The notes beneath the pieces were generated by a model that made no database searches, had not been told where the DNA came from, and was given only the letters and a program-made list of their open reading frames with translations. A program made the translations under genes and the position numbers. 64,000 bases of DNA from assembly GCF_001484685.1 (NCBI RefSeq), contig NZ_CP012200.1, positions 1,420,321 through 1,484,320 of the forward strand, in the 5' to 3' direction. This document shows positions 28,608 through 36,718 of the stretch, one piece after another; the stretch's first letter is position 1; each line of letters opens with the position of its first letter. The DNA is from Thermococcus sp. 2319x1 (GTDB lineage Archaea; Methanobacteriota_B; Thermococci; Thermococcales; Thermococcaceae).

Positions 28608-29732
28608 TCAGACCGACTCAAATCTGTCCTTAAGCTTCTCTAAAACACTTGGCAAAGTTGTGTATTCCATCTCCTCAAGCGGGAGGCGGTGAGGTTCAAA
28701 GGGTCCATGTCTCCTTATGTAATCTGCAATCTCCAATGCCTTCTTTCTTGCCTCATCAAATGCCACATCCTCAAAGAGGTCAACCGGACCTATCAGCTTT
28801 CCATCCTTGTTGATCTGCCATCCCAACGCTACAGCCCTTGGGGGTCCATCAAATCTTGATGGGGTTGCATATTTAAGCGGGACAGGCATTATTGGGCCGT
28901 TGTGAGAACCTCTCATCCATCCGCTTACGAGGTGCGGGAAGGCAAAGGGCTCCAAGACTTCTCCAAGGGCAGGAAGACCGCTTTGAGCCCTTACTATTGC
29001 CACTGGATCGTCTTTTCCCACGTATTCGCCGGCAATTTCGTAAAGCTTTTCGGTGCTTACAACGGCAACCGGCTCATCTTCGGGAAGCTTGTGTCCCTTC
29101 TTGGGATAGACCCGTTTTATTACGTATCTAGACTTCGCACCTATCAGCGCCAAAATGTCGTACATTTCTTCAGGAGAGCTCATAATAACCCTCTTGTGCT
29201 CCTTTATGTCCCATATCTCAAATCTAAAGCCCATGTGCATGTGAGGATCAATGACCAAACCAGCGGTGTTGAAGGGATCGGCAAACATCCTAAAAATCGG
29301 CAGGTTGAACGCTCCCGGCTCCGTTTTATCCATGTGGAATGTAACGATGGGCTCGCTTTTTCTTAGGGTAATCTCCATCTCGGCCACTCCTGGCCCCATT
29401 CCCCTAACGTTCCCACTGAAGGCATCCTTAAGCAAATCCTGACCGGCCCCATAGAGACCGAGCTCCTTTGCTATCTCAGTTGCTTCTTTAAACACGTTCC
29501 AAGCTAGACCGTGTATTTTCTCACTGTCTACTCCATGTTTATGCGTCATGATAAGCTGCAAATCATCACCGCAGTACGTGGCGTAGAAATCAATTATTAT
29601 CCCTTCCTCTTTTGCCTTACCCAAAAGCTCGTTGGCCTTCTCGATAAGGGCTGGATGAACCTTGCAGTGTCCCGGCCATCCCCCAATATCAGCCTTTATC
29701 ACGCTGATGGTTATCTTTTCTCCAACTGCCAC
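28608..29732 (-). CDS. fbp: archaeal fructose-1,6-bisphosphatase (type V, bifunctional aldolase/phosphatase)
   Basis: 374 residues, the typical length of class V FBPase. 'SVIKADIGGWPGHCKVHP' opens the enzyme, and 'YCGDDLQLIMTHKHG' and 'DPFNTAGLVIDPHMHMGF' are diagnostic. The family carries both aldolase and phosphatase activities and commits triose phosphates to gluconeogenesis (fructose 6-phosphate). Start GTG 29732 with GGTGATGTCAC upstream. It is divergent in logic from the glycolytic gor: its TGM lies upstream of the TATA box. Cytoplasmic. Confidence 0.95.
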   Translation of the reverse strand: MAVGEKITISVIKADIGGWPGHCKVHPALIEKANELLGKAKEEGIIIDFYATYCGDDLQLIMTHKHGVDSEKIHGLAWNVFKEATEIAKELGLYGAGQDLLKDAFSGNVRGMGPGVAEMEITLRKSEPIVTFHMDKTEPGAFNLPIFRMFADPFNTAGLVIDPHMHMGFRFEIWDIKEHKRVIMSSPEEMYDILALIGAKSRYVIKRVYPKKGHKLPEDEPVAVVSTEKLYEIAGEYVGKDDPVAIVRAQSGLPALGEVLEPFAFPHLVSGWMRGSHNGPIMPVPLKYATPSRFDGPPRAVALGWQINKDGKLIGPVDLFEDVAFDEARKKALEIADYIRRHGPFEPHRLPLEEMEYTTLPSVLEKLKDRFESV

Positions 29733-29791
29733 GTGACATCACCAATAATACGTTCACTTTCGGTCTTATAAAATTTTACCACTATAAAATA

Positions 29792-29808
29792 TATCACTCC
29801 CAATGATA
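29792..29808. promoter_or_regulatory. TGM upstream of fbp TATA box
   Basis: TATCAC-N5-ATGATA fits TATCAC-N5-GTGATA at 11 of 12 positions. On the minus strand it precedes the TATA element (AAATTTTATAAG, about 29765-29777) of fbp. In T. kodakarensis, TGM upstream of BRE/TATA mediates activation by Tgr under gluconeogenic conditions. The placement here is the reverse of that at gor. Confidence 0.75.
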
Positions 29809-29842
29809 CCAAAGAAGAAAAAGAGAAGAAAAAGCAAAAAGT

Positions 29843-30082
29843 TCAGCAGATATCAGTCCAGCCGAATTCCTCTTTTGCGACCTTTATAAGTTCTTTAAGC
29901 TCCTCTTTCTTGATGTTAACACTGCTTACAGCGCCCACAAGGGCTATAATACCATGAACCTCTTCCTGCACCTGAATGACATCGTCACTTATCTTTGTAA
30001 CCTTAAGCTCCCTTCTGGCAACTTCCTCCTCCGTAATCCTAAACTTATCCTCCCCAATTTTTACGTGCTTTATCTCGGTCAT
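29843..30082 (-). CDS. small conserved hypothetical protein
   Basis: 79 residues beginning MTEIKHVKIGEDKFRITEEE, a small mixed alpha/beta protein with no motif I recognise. ATG 30088 abuts GAGGGAT, so the second ATG (30082) at proper spacing is preferred. Divergent from the NifX-like gene, sharing an intergenic region that contains a 14-bp palindrome. Function unknown. Confidence 0.65.
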   Translation of the reverse strand: MTEIKHVKIGEDKFRITEEEVARRELKVTKISDDVIQVQEEVHGIIALVGAVSSVNIKKEELKELIKVAKEEFGWTDIC

Positions 30083-30140
30083 GGACATCCCTCAAATAAT
30101 GTACGCTCTCAAATCTGATAAGCTTTCCTATTGTGATTTC

Positions 30141-30154
30141 TGTGCATATGCACA
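30141..30154. promoter_or_regulatory. perfect 14-bp palindrome, putative operator
   Basis: TGTGCATATGCACA is fully self-complementary. It sits directly before the TATA-like GTTTATATG (30158-30166) of the NifX-like gene and ~55 bp upstream of the divergent small gene. The position suggests a dimeric regulator acting on one or both promoters. The regulator is unknown. Confidence 0.55.
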
Positions 30155-30196
30155 AAGTTTATATGTTGCAAATTTCATCCATTTTTGGTGATGTAA

Positions 30197-30597
30197 ATGA
30201 GAATCGCAATTCCAGCTGAGGATAACAGGGGCTTAGAAAGCAACGTAAGCAGACACTTTGGAAGGGCTAAGTATTTTGTTTTTGTGGATGTTGAAGAGGG
30301 AAAAACAGAGAACGCAGAGGTTGTTGAAGTACCCTTCGACGAGCATAGGCCGGGGATTTGCCAAACTTTGTGAAAGACCACGGTGGTAGTGTAGTTCTAG
30401 CTTACGGAATGGGGAGGAAAGCAATAGACTACTTCAACCAGCTTGGCATCGAAGTTGTTACCGGAGCTTATGGAAAGATCAAGGATGTTGTTGAGGCATT
30501 TATCCGCCAAGTTCTTGAAGTAGACCGCTACTGGAAAGAGAAGACAGAACGGGAAAAAGAGCACAAAGGGGAATGTGGAGAGTCTGAATGTAAATGA
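30197..30597 (+). pseudogene. NifX/NafY-like (dinitrogenase iron-molybdenum cofactor family) protein, frameshifted
   Basis: GGTGATGTAA precedes ATG 30197. The frame reads MRIAIPAEDNRGLESNVSRH and 'FGRAKYFVFVDVEEGKTENA' and then runs to a stop at 30371. From ~30350 the next frame continues the same domain ('NFVKDHGGSVVLAYGMGRKA') to 30597. One extra G in the run CCGGGGATTTG would restore about 133 codons. The family binds Fe-S or metal clusters in NifB/Mrp-type assembly; the C-terminal CGESEC motif may ligate metal. Gene decay or a sequencing error in the G run. Confidence 0.7.
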
Positions 30598-30724
30598 TCA
30601 CTTTTTAAGACACTCTGACTCTTCCTCTTCCATTTTAATAATTTTTGAAAGAACATATTCTAAGGCCCTTAGATCAGAGAGGATTTCTTGGAGTTTTAAT
30701 TTATTTTATCAGACCATAACCCAT
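30598..30724 (-). pseudogene. possible small helical gene, broken
   Basis: GAGGTGAGTCTAAA precedes ATG 30724, which opens only seven codons (MGYGLIK). After a one-base shift a helical frame continues 'KLQEILSDLRALEYVLSKII' and ends '...ESECLKK' at TGA 30598-30600. The ribosome binding site and coherent coding stretch suggest a ~42-residue gene with a frameshift. It is convergent with the NifX-like gene and abuts its stop. No family known. Confidence 0.35.
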
Positions 30725-30811
30725 TTTAGACTCACCTCATTTTAGTTAACAAGCTGAACAAGAAAATAGCGGTTAAAAATATTTTCATGAAAAGGATTTT
30801 TCAGGAGAAGC

Positions 30812-31245
30812 TCATTCCCTCAGAAGGCCCTTGATTATAAGCTCCGCTGCCTCCTCTTCGCTCAAACCTTTCGCCATTAGCTGCATGAGCTGAGCCTCGT
30901 TTATTCTTCCTATCGAAGCCTCGTGGGTGAGTTCAGCTTTATCGTTCTTCACCCTCAGGAGTGGAACCGTTTGGACGTCTGCATTCCCCTTAACTATCTC
31001 GTGACACTCTACGTGGCCTTTTGCATAGTCTCCGAGGCTGTAGGCCTCATTTATTACATTTGCCCTCGCGTTGTCAAAAGCCATCACCGTAGTCTTCAGG
31101 TTTGCCCGCGAGTGATTTCCATTCAAATACGCAATCTCCCCAACCTCAACAGAATCGTCTTTAACAGCCTTTACCTTGGAAACGAGTTCCGTCACAGCAT
31201 AATCGTCCAGTTTAACCCTCATTTCAAGCTTGAGTTCTCTGGCAC
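30812..31245 (-). pseudogene. SufB/SufD C-terminal fragment
   Basis: About 137 residues of the SufBD beta-helix and C-terminal domain: 'YLNGNHSRANLKTTVMAFDN', 'GDYAKGHVECHEIVKGNADV', 'HEASIGRINEAQLMQLMAKG' and 'SEEEAAELIIKGLLRE'. Intact SufB/SufD has 300-450 residues; everything before the last third is absent. The break (~31245) adjoins a TnpB remnant on the opposite strand. Fe-S cluster assembly scaffolding is the family role; this piece is unlikely to work unless as a cut-down variant. Confidence 0.8.
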
Positions 31246-31251
31246 GGTGCT

Positions 31252-31638
31252 TTGTTAAAGAAAACTTCCCGCTATACCTCCCTTTTCTCCCAACTTTACC
31301 TTCGAGTTCCTGCCGACCTTAATGTTGAAGACGACCTTCTGGTAGCCCTCGCTCTTCAGGTAGCTGGTCTTTTTAAGTGTCCCGAGACGGGGCTTATCTT
31401 CAATGCTGATTTAGTTGGAGCTTTCAATATTTTGAAGAAAGCTGTAAAAACCATAACCCCGAACCTGCCGGGCTTGACGGCAGGTAGGGGTAATTGGCCG
31501 AAGACCCGGCCGGAGGGGTTTAGGGAACCTTTAAAAGGGTTTCCGATGGGGACCCCTCAAACCTTCCCCTCATTGGCGAGGGAGTTAAGTCGAACCCTCG
31601 CCGTTCACGGCGGGAAGGAGGTCAGGAGGCTCTCGTGA
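31252..31638 (+). pseudogene. TnpB (IS200/IS605-type) C-terminal remnant
   Basis: The frame ends in a recognisable TnpB tail: 'GLFKCPETGLIFNADLVGAF' then 'NILKKAV', equivalent to the zinc-ribbon/RuvC III end of IS200/605 TnpB, followed by the Pro/Gly/Arg-rich extension common in Thermococcales copies. The N-terminal RuvC I/II regions and the tnpA gene are missing. It lies against the truncated suf gene, so the element probably caused the truncation. No clear terminal hairpin was identified; the region to 31680 may be its right end. Confidence 0.72.
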
Positions 31639-31680
31639 ACCTTATCGTCAAGCCCACCTCTGGACGTTGGGACTACTACC

Positions 31681-32571
31681 CTAATCACCTTTCCCACCGC
31701 AGATTGCCTTTTTGTCCTTGCATCTCCCTGTCTCAAGCTGAACAGTCACGTGGGCTATCCCGAAACGCTTAAGCCTCCCCTCAATCTCGTCTATAACCCC
31801 TTGGGCCTCGCTTATCGGCATGTCATTAACCTCGACATGGCACTCAAAGTGGATTTCCTTCTCCCCTATACGCCAGGCGTGGAAGTGGTGCGCATTCTTA
31901 ACACCGGGGATGCTCTCAATTTCGTGTTTTATCTCCTCAAAATTTAGATTTGGTGAAGCCTCCATGAGCACCTCAACGCTCTCCTTTAATATTTCATAAC
32001 CCTCGCGGAGGATGTAGAGGGAGATAAGAACCGTTACAATTGAGTCTATCCAGAGGACGTTCCACTTTATTATGGCGATTCCGCCTGTAACAACGGCGAC
32101 TGAAGAGAGCGTGTCGCTCAATAGATGGAGATAGGCAGAGCGGACGTTCATGCTCTCGTGAGCATGTTCGTGGAGCAGAAGAACCGAGATTAGGTTGGCA
32201 AAAAGACCGATTAGGGCAACGCCGAGCATAAGCGGGCCGTCTATAGGTTCGGGATTCTTGAAGCGCTTGTAAGCTTCAACAAGGAGGAAGAGGGCAACGC
32301 CAACGAGAACGGCGGAGTTAACAAAGGCCACCAAAATCTCGGCCCTCTTGTAGCCGAAGGTGTACTTCTCGTTCTTCTCCCTCTCACCGATCTTTATGGC
32401 CAGATAGCTCGCGAGGATGCTCATTGAATCGCTGAAGTTGTGGAGGGAGTCGCTGAGGAGGGCTAAACTTCCGGAGAGAAGGCCGCCGATGATCTCAGCT
32501 ATGGTTATCGTCATGTTAAGGGCGAAGGAAAACAGCATTCTGCCCTTGAGCTCACCATGGTGATGTTCCAT
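31681..32571 (-). CDS. cation diffusion facilitator (CDF/ZnT) metal efflux protein
   Basis: 296 residues. The N-terminal His-rich MEHHHGELKGRMLFSFALN leads into six TM segments; TM2 and TM5 carry the metal sites: 'LLSDSLHNFSDSMSILASYL' (DxxHNxxD) and 'LHLLSDTLSSVAVVTGGIAI' (HxxxD). The C-terminal cytoplasmic domain has His residues ('KNAHHFHAWRIGEKEIHFEC'). It exports Zn2+ or related divalent cations by proton exchange. ATG 32571 follows GGGGAGTGATA. The more G+C-rich codon use from here to ~36.3 kb differs from the AT-rich flanks and suggests acquisition. Confidence 0.92.
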   Translation of the reverse strand: MEHHHGELKGRMLFSFALNMTITIAEIIGGLLSGSLALLSDSLHNFSDSMSILASYLAIKIGEREKNEKYTFGYKRAEILVAFVNSAVLVGVALFLLVEAYKRFKNPEPIDGPLMLGVALIGLFANLISVLLLHEHAHESMNVRSAYLHLLSDTLSSVAVVTGGIAIIKWNVLWIDSIVTVLISLYILREGYEILKESVEVLMEASPNLNFEEIKHEIESIPGVKNAHHFHAWRIGEKEIHFECHVEVNDMPISEAQGVIDEIEGRLKRFGIAHVTVQLETGRCKDKKAICGGKGD

Positions 32572-32683
32572 TATCACTCCCCTTTTCAACTCTCGAGTGA
32601 CAATATAAAAGACTTTCGAACGTTAAGATTTGTATGGAAAAAGGCTTTATTTGAAAGAGCGTCCATTTTGAAACGGTGGTATT

Positions 32684-33100
32684 ATGGAGCGTCTTGAGTA
32701 TTCAGCCCATCTCAAATGGGACGGCAACGTGGGAAGTGAAGCGAAGGTGAGAGGGTTTTCATTCAGCATAGACACGAACACCGATGGTCATAACAAGGGA
32801 CCAAACCCTACGGAGTACCTCTTAGCGGCAATAGGCGGCTGTTTAACCGTCAACTGGGGGAGGTTAATCAAGAGGATGCGCCTCGACGTTAGGGAGATGG
32901 AGATAACCGTTTCGGGATGGAGGGACAGGGAGGAGCCCCAGCTTAGGGAGATAACCTACAGGGTTAGGGTGGTTACCAGTGAGCCGGAGAAGAAGATAAT
33001 GCGCGTTAAGGAGTTAGCGGAGAAGTACGGAACGGTTTTCAACACCGTTGGGGCGGAAAAGATAAAGGGGGAGGTGGAGATAGTAAAGCCAGCGGACTAA
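32684..33100 (+). CDS. OsmC family protein
   Basis: 138 residues with the OsmC pattern: 'GPNPTEYLLAAIGGCLTVNW' includes the family Cys in the central helix. Only one of the two peroxidatic cysteines is evident, as in YhfA-type members, so peroxidase activity is uncertain. It may bind thiols or organic peroxides. It converges with the truncated symporter gene (4-bp overlap). Local context is metal/metalloid handling. Confidence 0.85.
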   Translation: MERLEYSAHLKWDGNVGSEAKVRGFSFSIDTNTDGHNKGPNPTEYLLAAIGGCLTVNWGRLIKRMRLDVREMEITVSGWRDREEPQLREITYRVRVVTSEPEKKIMRVKELAEKYGTVFNTVGAEKIKGEVEIVKPAD

Positions 33101-33735
33101 AGGACCTCCGCTTTGCTTTTCTCATTGAGTTCAAAGCAGGCCTCAAAGAGACACCTTATCCTCCCCGCGAGCTTGAGGTAGAGGATGAGAAAGATTATCT
33201 GGAATATGGGGAGAGTTGCTGCTGGAACGGCCACGAGGGGCTGGAAGGCGAGCGTGGCTATAGCTATGGCCGTTCCGTTGTTTTTCCCGACGCTGAGGAA
33301 CGCTATTCCCATGTGCTCCCCATAACTCATGCCCAGAGCCCTGTCCAGCCACGTTATAAGCGCGAGCATGATGAGCATGTAAACGGTGTTCACAACGGTC
33401 AGCTCAACGATGAGAGTCCATTTGCTCAGCAGGAGCTGGGCCTTCATGAAGAATATCAGTCCCACGAGGAGAAGCATGGTCGTCATCGTCGTTGCCCCAA
33501 GGAGAGGCTTTAATTGGAGGAACCTCTCCTCGCCGAGTTTTCTCGTGAGGAGCCTCCTCGTAAGGTCTCCAAGGAACATCGGGAGAATGAGGACAATGAA
33601 AATCGTTCTCAGAAGCAGTAAGAAAGGAACAGGGACGCTGTAGGCACTTCCGAGGAGCTTTATCCACAGGGGGAGCATGACCGGAATGAGGAGGAAATTA
33701 ACGCCGAGCGCCACCGTGGCAACCTCAAAGGGGAC
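33097..33735 (-). pseudogene. BASS/Acr3-like symporter, N-terminally truncated
   Basis: About 205 residues with six hydrophobic segments of a bile acid/sodium symporter (BASS) superfamily protein: 'VPFLLLLRTIFIVLILPMFL' and 'GIAFLSVGKNNGTAIAIATL', the latter the unwound-helix region. Full-length members have ~300 residues; the first three or so TM segments are absent. The frame stays open upstream to ~33737 and then meets a foreign HTH fragment. I call it a deletion product, although translation from GTG 33714 is possible. Confidence 0.75.
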
Positions 33736-33736
33736 G

Positions 33737-33943
33737 AACGAGATCTATGGGGCACTCCAGGAGAAGGGGCTAAACATGCCCCGCTCAACGCTCTACTACC
33801 ACCTTTCAGCCCTTGAGGACGCGGGAATAATCGAGATGGCAGGGTATAGAGAAGAAGGTGGCGGTGCACCGGAGAAGCTCTGGAAGCTGAAGGTCAGAAA
33901 AATTGGAATAGACTTGGTTACGGGAGAAGTATTCAAAGAGTGA
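33737..33943 (+). pseudogene. ArsR-like winged-helix fragment, N-terminus lost
   Basis: From TNEIYGALQEKGLNMPRST the frame reads an HTH recognition helix with 'LYYHLSALEDAGIIEMAGYR' (wing) and a C-terminal tail to a TGA at 33943. The first ~40 residues of such a regulator are missing, and no start codon with a ribosome binding site lies at the junction. It is back to back with the equally truncated symporter, so one deletion removed both 5' ends and the promoter between them. The 3' end overlaps arsC (11 bp). Confidence 0.72.
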
Positions 33944-34382
33944 AAAGGCTCTTCCTACCTATTATCTCCTCCCTCCTCTTTCCGGCCTTCAAGTCCTCGA
34001 TGAGCTTTAAAACACGGCGCTTTATCTCGTCCCTCACCTCGCGGTACTTCTCCATTGGCTGACCGTAGGGATCTTCAAGCCCCCAGTCCCACGTCTTTTC
34101 AGGCGGAGCGTAGGGGCACTTGTCAAGACAGCCCATCGTAATGACGATGTAGGCTTTATCGGCCATTTCCTCGGTGTAAAGCTTTGGGTACTGACCTTCG
34201 AGAGAAATTCCAATCTCTTCCATAACTTTCCTCGCTAAAGGATCTATCTCCCCAGCTGGCTCCGTCCCGGCGCTCATTGCTTTAAACCTTGGGTCGTCGT
34301 TGAAGTGGTTGAAGAAAGCCTCTGCCATCTGGCTCCTTGCGGAGTTTTTCACGCAGACGAAGAGGATGAGCTTTTCTTCCAT
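33933..34382 (-). CDS. arsC: arsenate reductase / low-molecular-weight protein tyrosine phosphatase
   Basis: 149 residues with the LMW-PTP P-loop at the N-terminus ('FVCVKNSARSQMAEAFF', CxxxxxR shape with Cys and Arg of the active site), a later Cys pair ('MGCLDKCPYAPPEKTWDWGL') and the DP motif 'GLEDPYG'. The Cys pair and neighbouring acr3 favour thioredoxin-coupled arsenate reduction to arsenite over tyrosine dephosphorylation. ATG 34382 follows GGGGGAGGG. It is divergent from acr3; the 16-bp palindrome at 34456 lies between them. Confidence 0.85.
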   Translation of the reverse strand: MEEKLILFVCVKNSARSQMAEAFFNHFNDDPRFKAMSAGTEPAGEIDPLARKVMEEIGISLEGQYPKLYTEEMADKAYIVITMGCLDKCPYAPPEKTWDWGLEDPYGQPMEKYREVRDEIKRRVLKLIEDLKAGKRREEIIGRKSLFTL

Positions 34383-34455
34383 TTCGCCCTCCCCCAATGG
34401 GGTTAGAAAGCCATTTTAAATATCTTTCCGCAATAATCTATAGAGATCAATGTAG

Positions 34456-34471
34456 ATGAAGTGTACTTCAT
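34456..34471. promoter_or_regulatory. 16-bp inverted repeat, putative ars operator
   Basis: ATGAAGT-GT-ACTTCAT is a perfect 7+2+7 inverted repeat in the arsC-acr3 divergent region, upstream of the acr3 TATA-like TTTTAAAAAG (34490-34499). Its symmetry fits an ArsR-type dimer. The only ArsR-like gene nearby is the broken one at 33737, so the present regulator may be lost or encoded elsewhere. Confidence 0.6.
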
Positions 34472-34540
34472 TTGAGCCTTCACCTTTGGTTTTAAAAAGA
34501 CTTTTATTTGAAAACTCCTTCAATCAGGTGGGTGTAGAGA

Positions 34541-35638
34541 ATGGGCGAGAAAAAAGGGTTGAACTTTTTCGAAAAGTACCTCTCGGTATGGGTGGCGCTC
34601 TGCATAATAGCTGGCATAGCCATCGGAAAACTCATCCCAGCACTTCCTGAGGCGCTCTCAAAGTTCACCATAGCTAACGTTAACATGCCCATAGCGGTCT
34701 TGATCTGGGCGATGATTTACCCTATGATGGTCAAGGTGGACTTTTCAGCTATAAGGCGCGTTCATAAGGGTCAGATGCTCAAAGGTCTAACCGTCACTTG
34801 GGTGACCAACTGGCTAATAAAGCCCTTCAGCATGTTCCTCATAAGCTCCTTCTTCATAGGGACGCTCTTCTCCCTCAAGATGGGCATCATCGAGCCGTCG
34901 CTCGCTAAGGAGTACATAGCCGGCGCAATACTCCTCGGTGCTGCCCCGTGCACGGCGATGGTCTTTGTATGGAGCTACTTAGCTGACGGGGACCCGCTCT
35001 ACACACTCGTGCAGGTTGCAACGAATGACCTCATAATCCTCTTCGCCTTTGCCCCGATAGTCGGCTTCCTCATGGGCCTCAATGAGGTTCCCGTTCCATA
35101 CGACACGCTCCTCCTCTCGGTGATTCTCTTCGTAGTCATCCCGCTGACTGCCGGCTACTTCTCGAGGAGACACATCCTCAAAACGAAGGGCCCGGAGTGG
35201 TTCGAGCGCGAGTTCCTTCCAAAGCTTAACAGCATTTCAATAGTTGGCCTCCTTCTCACGCTGATACTCCTCTTCTCCTTCCAGGGGAAGATAATCCTTG
35301 AGAACCCTCTCCACATAGTCCTCATAGCGATTCCACTGACGATACAGACGTACTTCATCTTTGCAATAGCCTATGGCTGGAGCTGGCTCTGGAAGCTCCC
35401 GCACAAGGTCGCAGCTCCGGCTTCCTTCATAGGAGCAAGCAACTTCTTTGAGCTGGCCGTGGCGGTCGCCATAGCCCTCTTCGGCCTCGAAAGCGGAGCT
35501 GCTTTGGCCACGGTTGTGGGTGTTTTGGAGGAAGTGCCCATAATGCTGAGCCTCGTGTGGATAGCCAACAAGACAAGAGGCCTGTTCACGGCGAAATTCG
35601 AGGCGGGAAGTGCAGCACCGGTAATTGCAGAGGAATAG
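34541..35638 (+). CDS. acr3: Acr3 family arsenite efflux permease
   Basis: 365 residues with ten hydrophobic segments. Family motifs are clear: 'LLGAAPCTAMVFVWSYLADG' (TM4 with the essential Cys) and 'FIGASNFFELAVAVAIALFG' (TM9). It extrudes arsenite driven by the membrane potential. GGTGGGTGTAGAG precedes the ATG. It forms a functional pair with divergent arsC: arsenate reduced in the cytosol, arsenite pumped out. G+C-rich codon usage like the CDF and OsmC genes. Confidence 0.95.
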   Translation: MGEKKGLNFFEKYLSVWVALCIIAGIAIGKLIPALPEALSKFTIANVNMPIAVLIWAMIYPMMVKVDFSAIRRVHKGQMLKGLTVTWVTNWLIKPFSMFLISSFFIGTLFSLKMGIIEPSLAKEYIAGAILLGAAPCTAMVFVWSYLADGDPLYTLVQVATNDLIILFAFAPIVGFLMGLNEVPVPYDTLLLSVILFVVIPLTAGYFSRRHILKTKGPEWFEREFLPKLNSISIVGLLLTLILLFSFQGKIILENPLHIVLIAIPLTIQTYFIFAIAYGWSWLWKLPHKVAAPASFIGASNFFELAVAVAIALFGLESGAALATVVGVLEEVPIMLSLVWIANKTRGLFTAKFEAGSAAPVIAEE

Positions 35639-35714
35639 CGTTTTTCCCTGCTTTTTCACTTTGACACCAAAACCTTAATCAGTGAAGACACCCTCATCAA
35701 TTTTGGGATGCGCC

Positions 35715-36305
35715 ATGAGGGTTGAACTTCCCGCCCCAAGGCTTAAGGGAGAAATGAGCGTCGAGGAAGCGATAAACCTAAGGAAGAGCGTGAGGAGGTA
35801 CAAGGATAAGCCGCTGACCCTTGAAGAGGTGTCCCAGATACTCTGGGCCGCTTATGGAATAAACGCCTGGGGTAAAAGGACTTCTCCAAGCGCCGGCGCC
35901 TGCTACCCCTTTGAGGTCTATGTGGCGGTTTCAAACGTGGAGGGCCTTAAGCCCGGTCTCTATCACTACGATGGGAAAACTCACAGCTTAGAGCTCGTGA
36001 GAGAAGGCAACCTAAACAAGCCCTTAGCAAAAGCATGCCTCAATCAACGGCACGTAGAAACAGCTCCGATAAACATCGTCATAGTGGCACACTACGAGAG
36101 GACGACGGGGAGATACGGGGAGAGAGGATACAGGTACGTGCACATAGATTCCGGCCATATGGGGCAGAACATCTACCTTCAGGCCACTGCTTTAGGGCTA
36201 GGCACAGTTGCCGTTGGGGCCTTTAGAGACGAAGAAGTCAAAAAAGTAATTGATGTGCACGGAGAGCCTTTATACATCTTCCCCGTTGGGGTTCCAGAAG
36301 GTTAG
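35715..36305 (+). CDS. SagB-type nitroreductase/oxidoreductase
   Basis: 196 residues. 'LRKSVRRYKDKPLTLEEVSQ' (FMN phosphate-binding Arg cluster) opens the nitroreductase fold; 'TSPSAGACYPFEVYVAV' is the SagB-type variant; 'GHMGQNIYLQATALGLGTVA' is the second FMN segment. Flavin-dependent reductase, substrate unknown. The frame opens at 35682, but ATG 35715 (GGGATG upstream) fits. Not part of a visible peptide-modifying (sagC/D) set. Its end overlaps the next gene by 4 bp, convergent. Confidence 0.85.
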   Translation: MRVELPAPRLKGEMSVEEAINLRKSVRRYKDKPLTLEEVSQILWAAYGINAWGKRTSPSAGACYPFEVYVAVSNVEGLKPGLYHYDGKTHSLELVREGNLNKPLAKACLNQRHVETAPINIVIVAHYERTTGRYGERGYRYVHIDSGHMGQNIYLQATALGLGTVAVGAFRDEEVKKVIDVHGEPLYIFPVGVPEG

Positions 36306-36649
36306 AGCTCGCTAGCCTCGTAAATAACTACATCTCCTTTCTCTTCAATCAACTTCGCCTCATACCTTTTTACTTCGCCGTTGGTGTTTACTTCCATAAT
36401 CACTTTCTTAGGAGAGAGCTTCTCCCCTGTGGTGAATTCTTTTGTCTCTATTGCCTGTGTAAAGAAGTCCCCACTTCGTTCAAACTTAAAAACAAGCACC
36501 TCTCCTTCAAGTTCATATCCCTTGTAAACTGCGCCACCCATCTTGAAGGTAGCCCTTAGGGTTATGTATCTTCCCTCTTCTTGAGACCCTATGACGTAAA
36601 CTCCTACCAGCAAACCCAACAAAATTGCTACCCCAATAACTTTTTTCAC
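36302..36649 (-). CDS. small exported or membrane-anchored protein
   Basis: 115 residues. A basic start and one hydrophobic segment (MKKVIGVAILLGLLVGVYVI) form an N-terminal anchor or signal peptide; the rest is a beta-rich domain outside the membrane. GTG 36649 follows GGGTGAGG. Function unknown. It lies between the nitroreductase and thioredoxin genes on the minus strand; transcription may be shared with the latter. Confidence 0.6.
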   Translation of the reverse strand: MKKVIGVAILLGLLVGVYVIGSQEEGRYITLRATFKMGGAVYKGYELEGEVLVFKFERSGDFFTQAIETKEFTTGEKLSPKKVIMEVNTNGEVKRYEAKLIEEKGDVVIYEASEL

Positions 36650-36718
36650 GTCCCTCACCCAATATACTCTCGTTTCGAAAATATAAAAGGATTTTGAAAG
36701 CTTCAAATTGATTCAAAG

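Noticed and set aside
30358-30597. 80-codon frame from TTG 30358 as a complete gene
   Set aside because: It is the second half of a NifX-like domain whose first half lies in another frame directly upstream with a good start.
33143-33667. Several 60-87 codon frames opposite the symporter fragment
   Set aside because: G+C-rich shadow frames (Arg/Ser/Pro/His-rich products) with no start signals, antisense to the recognisable symporter.
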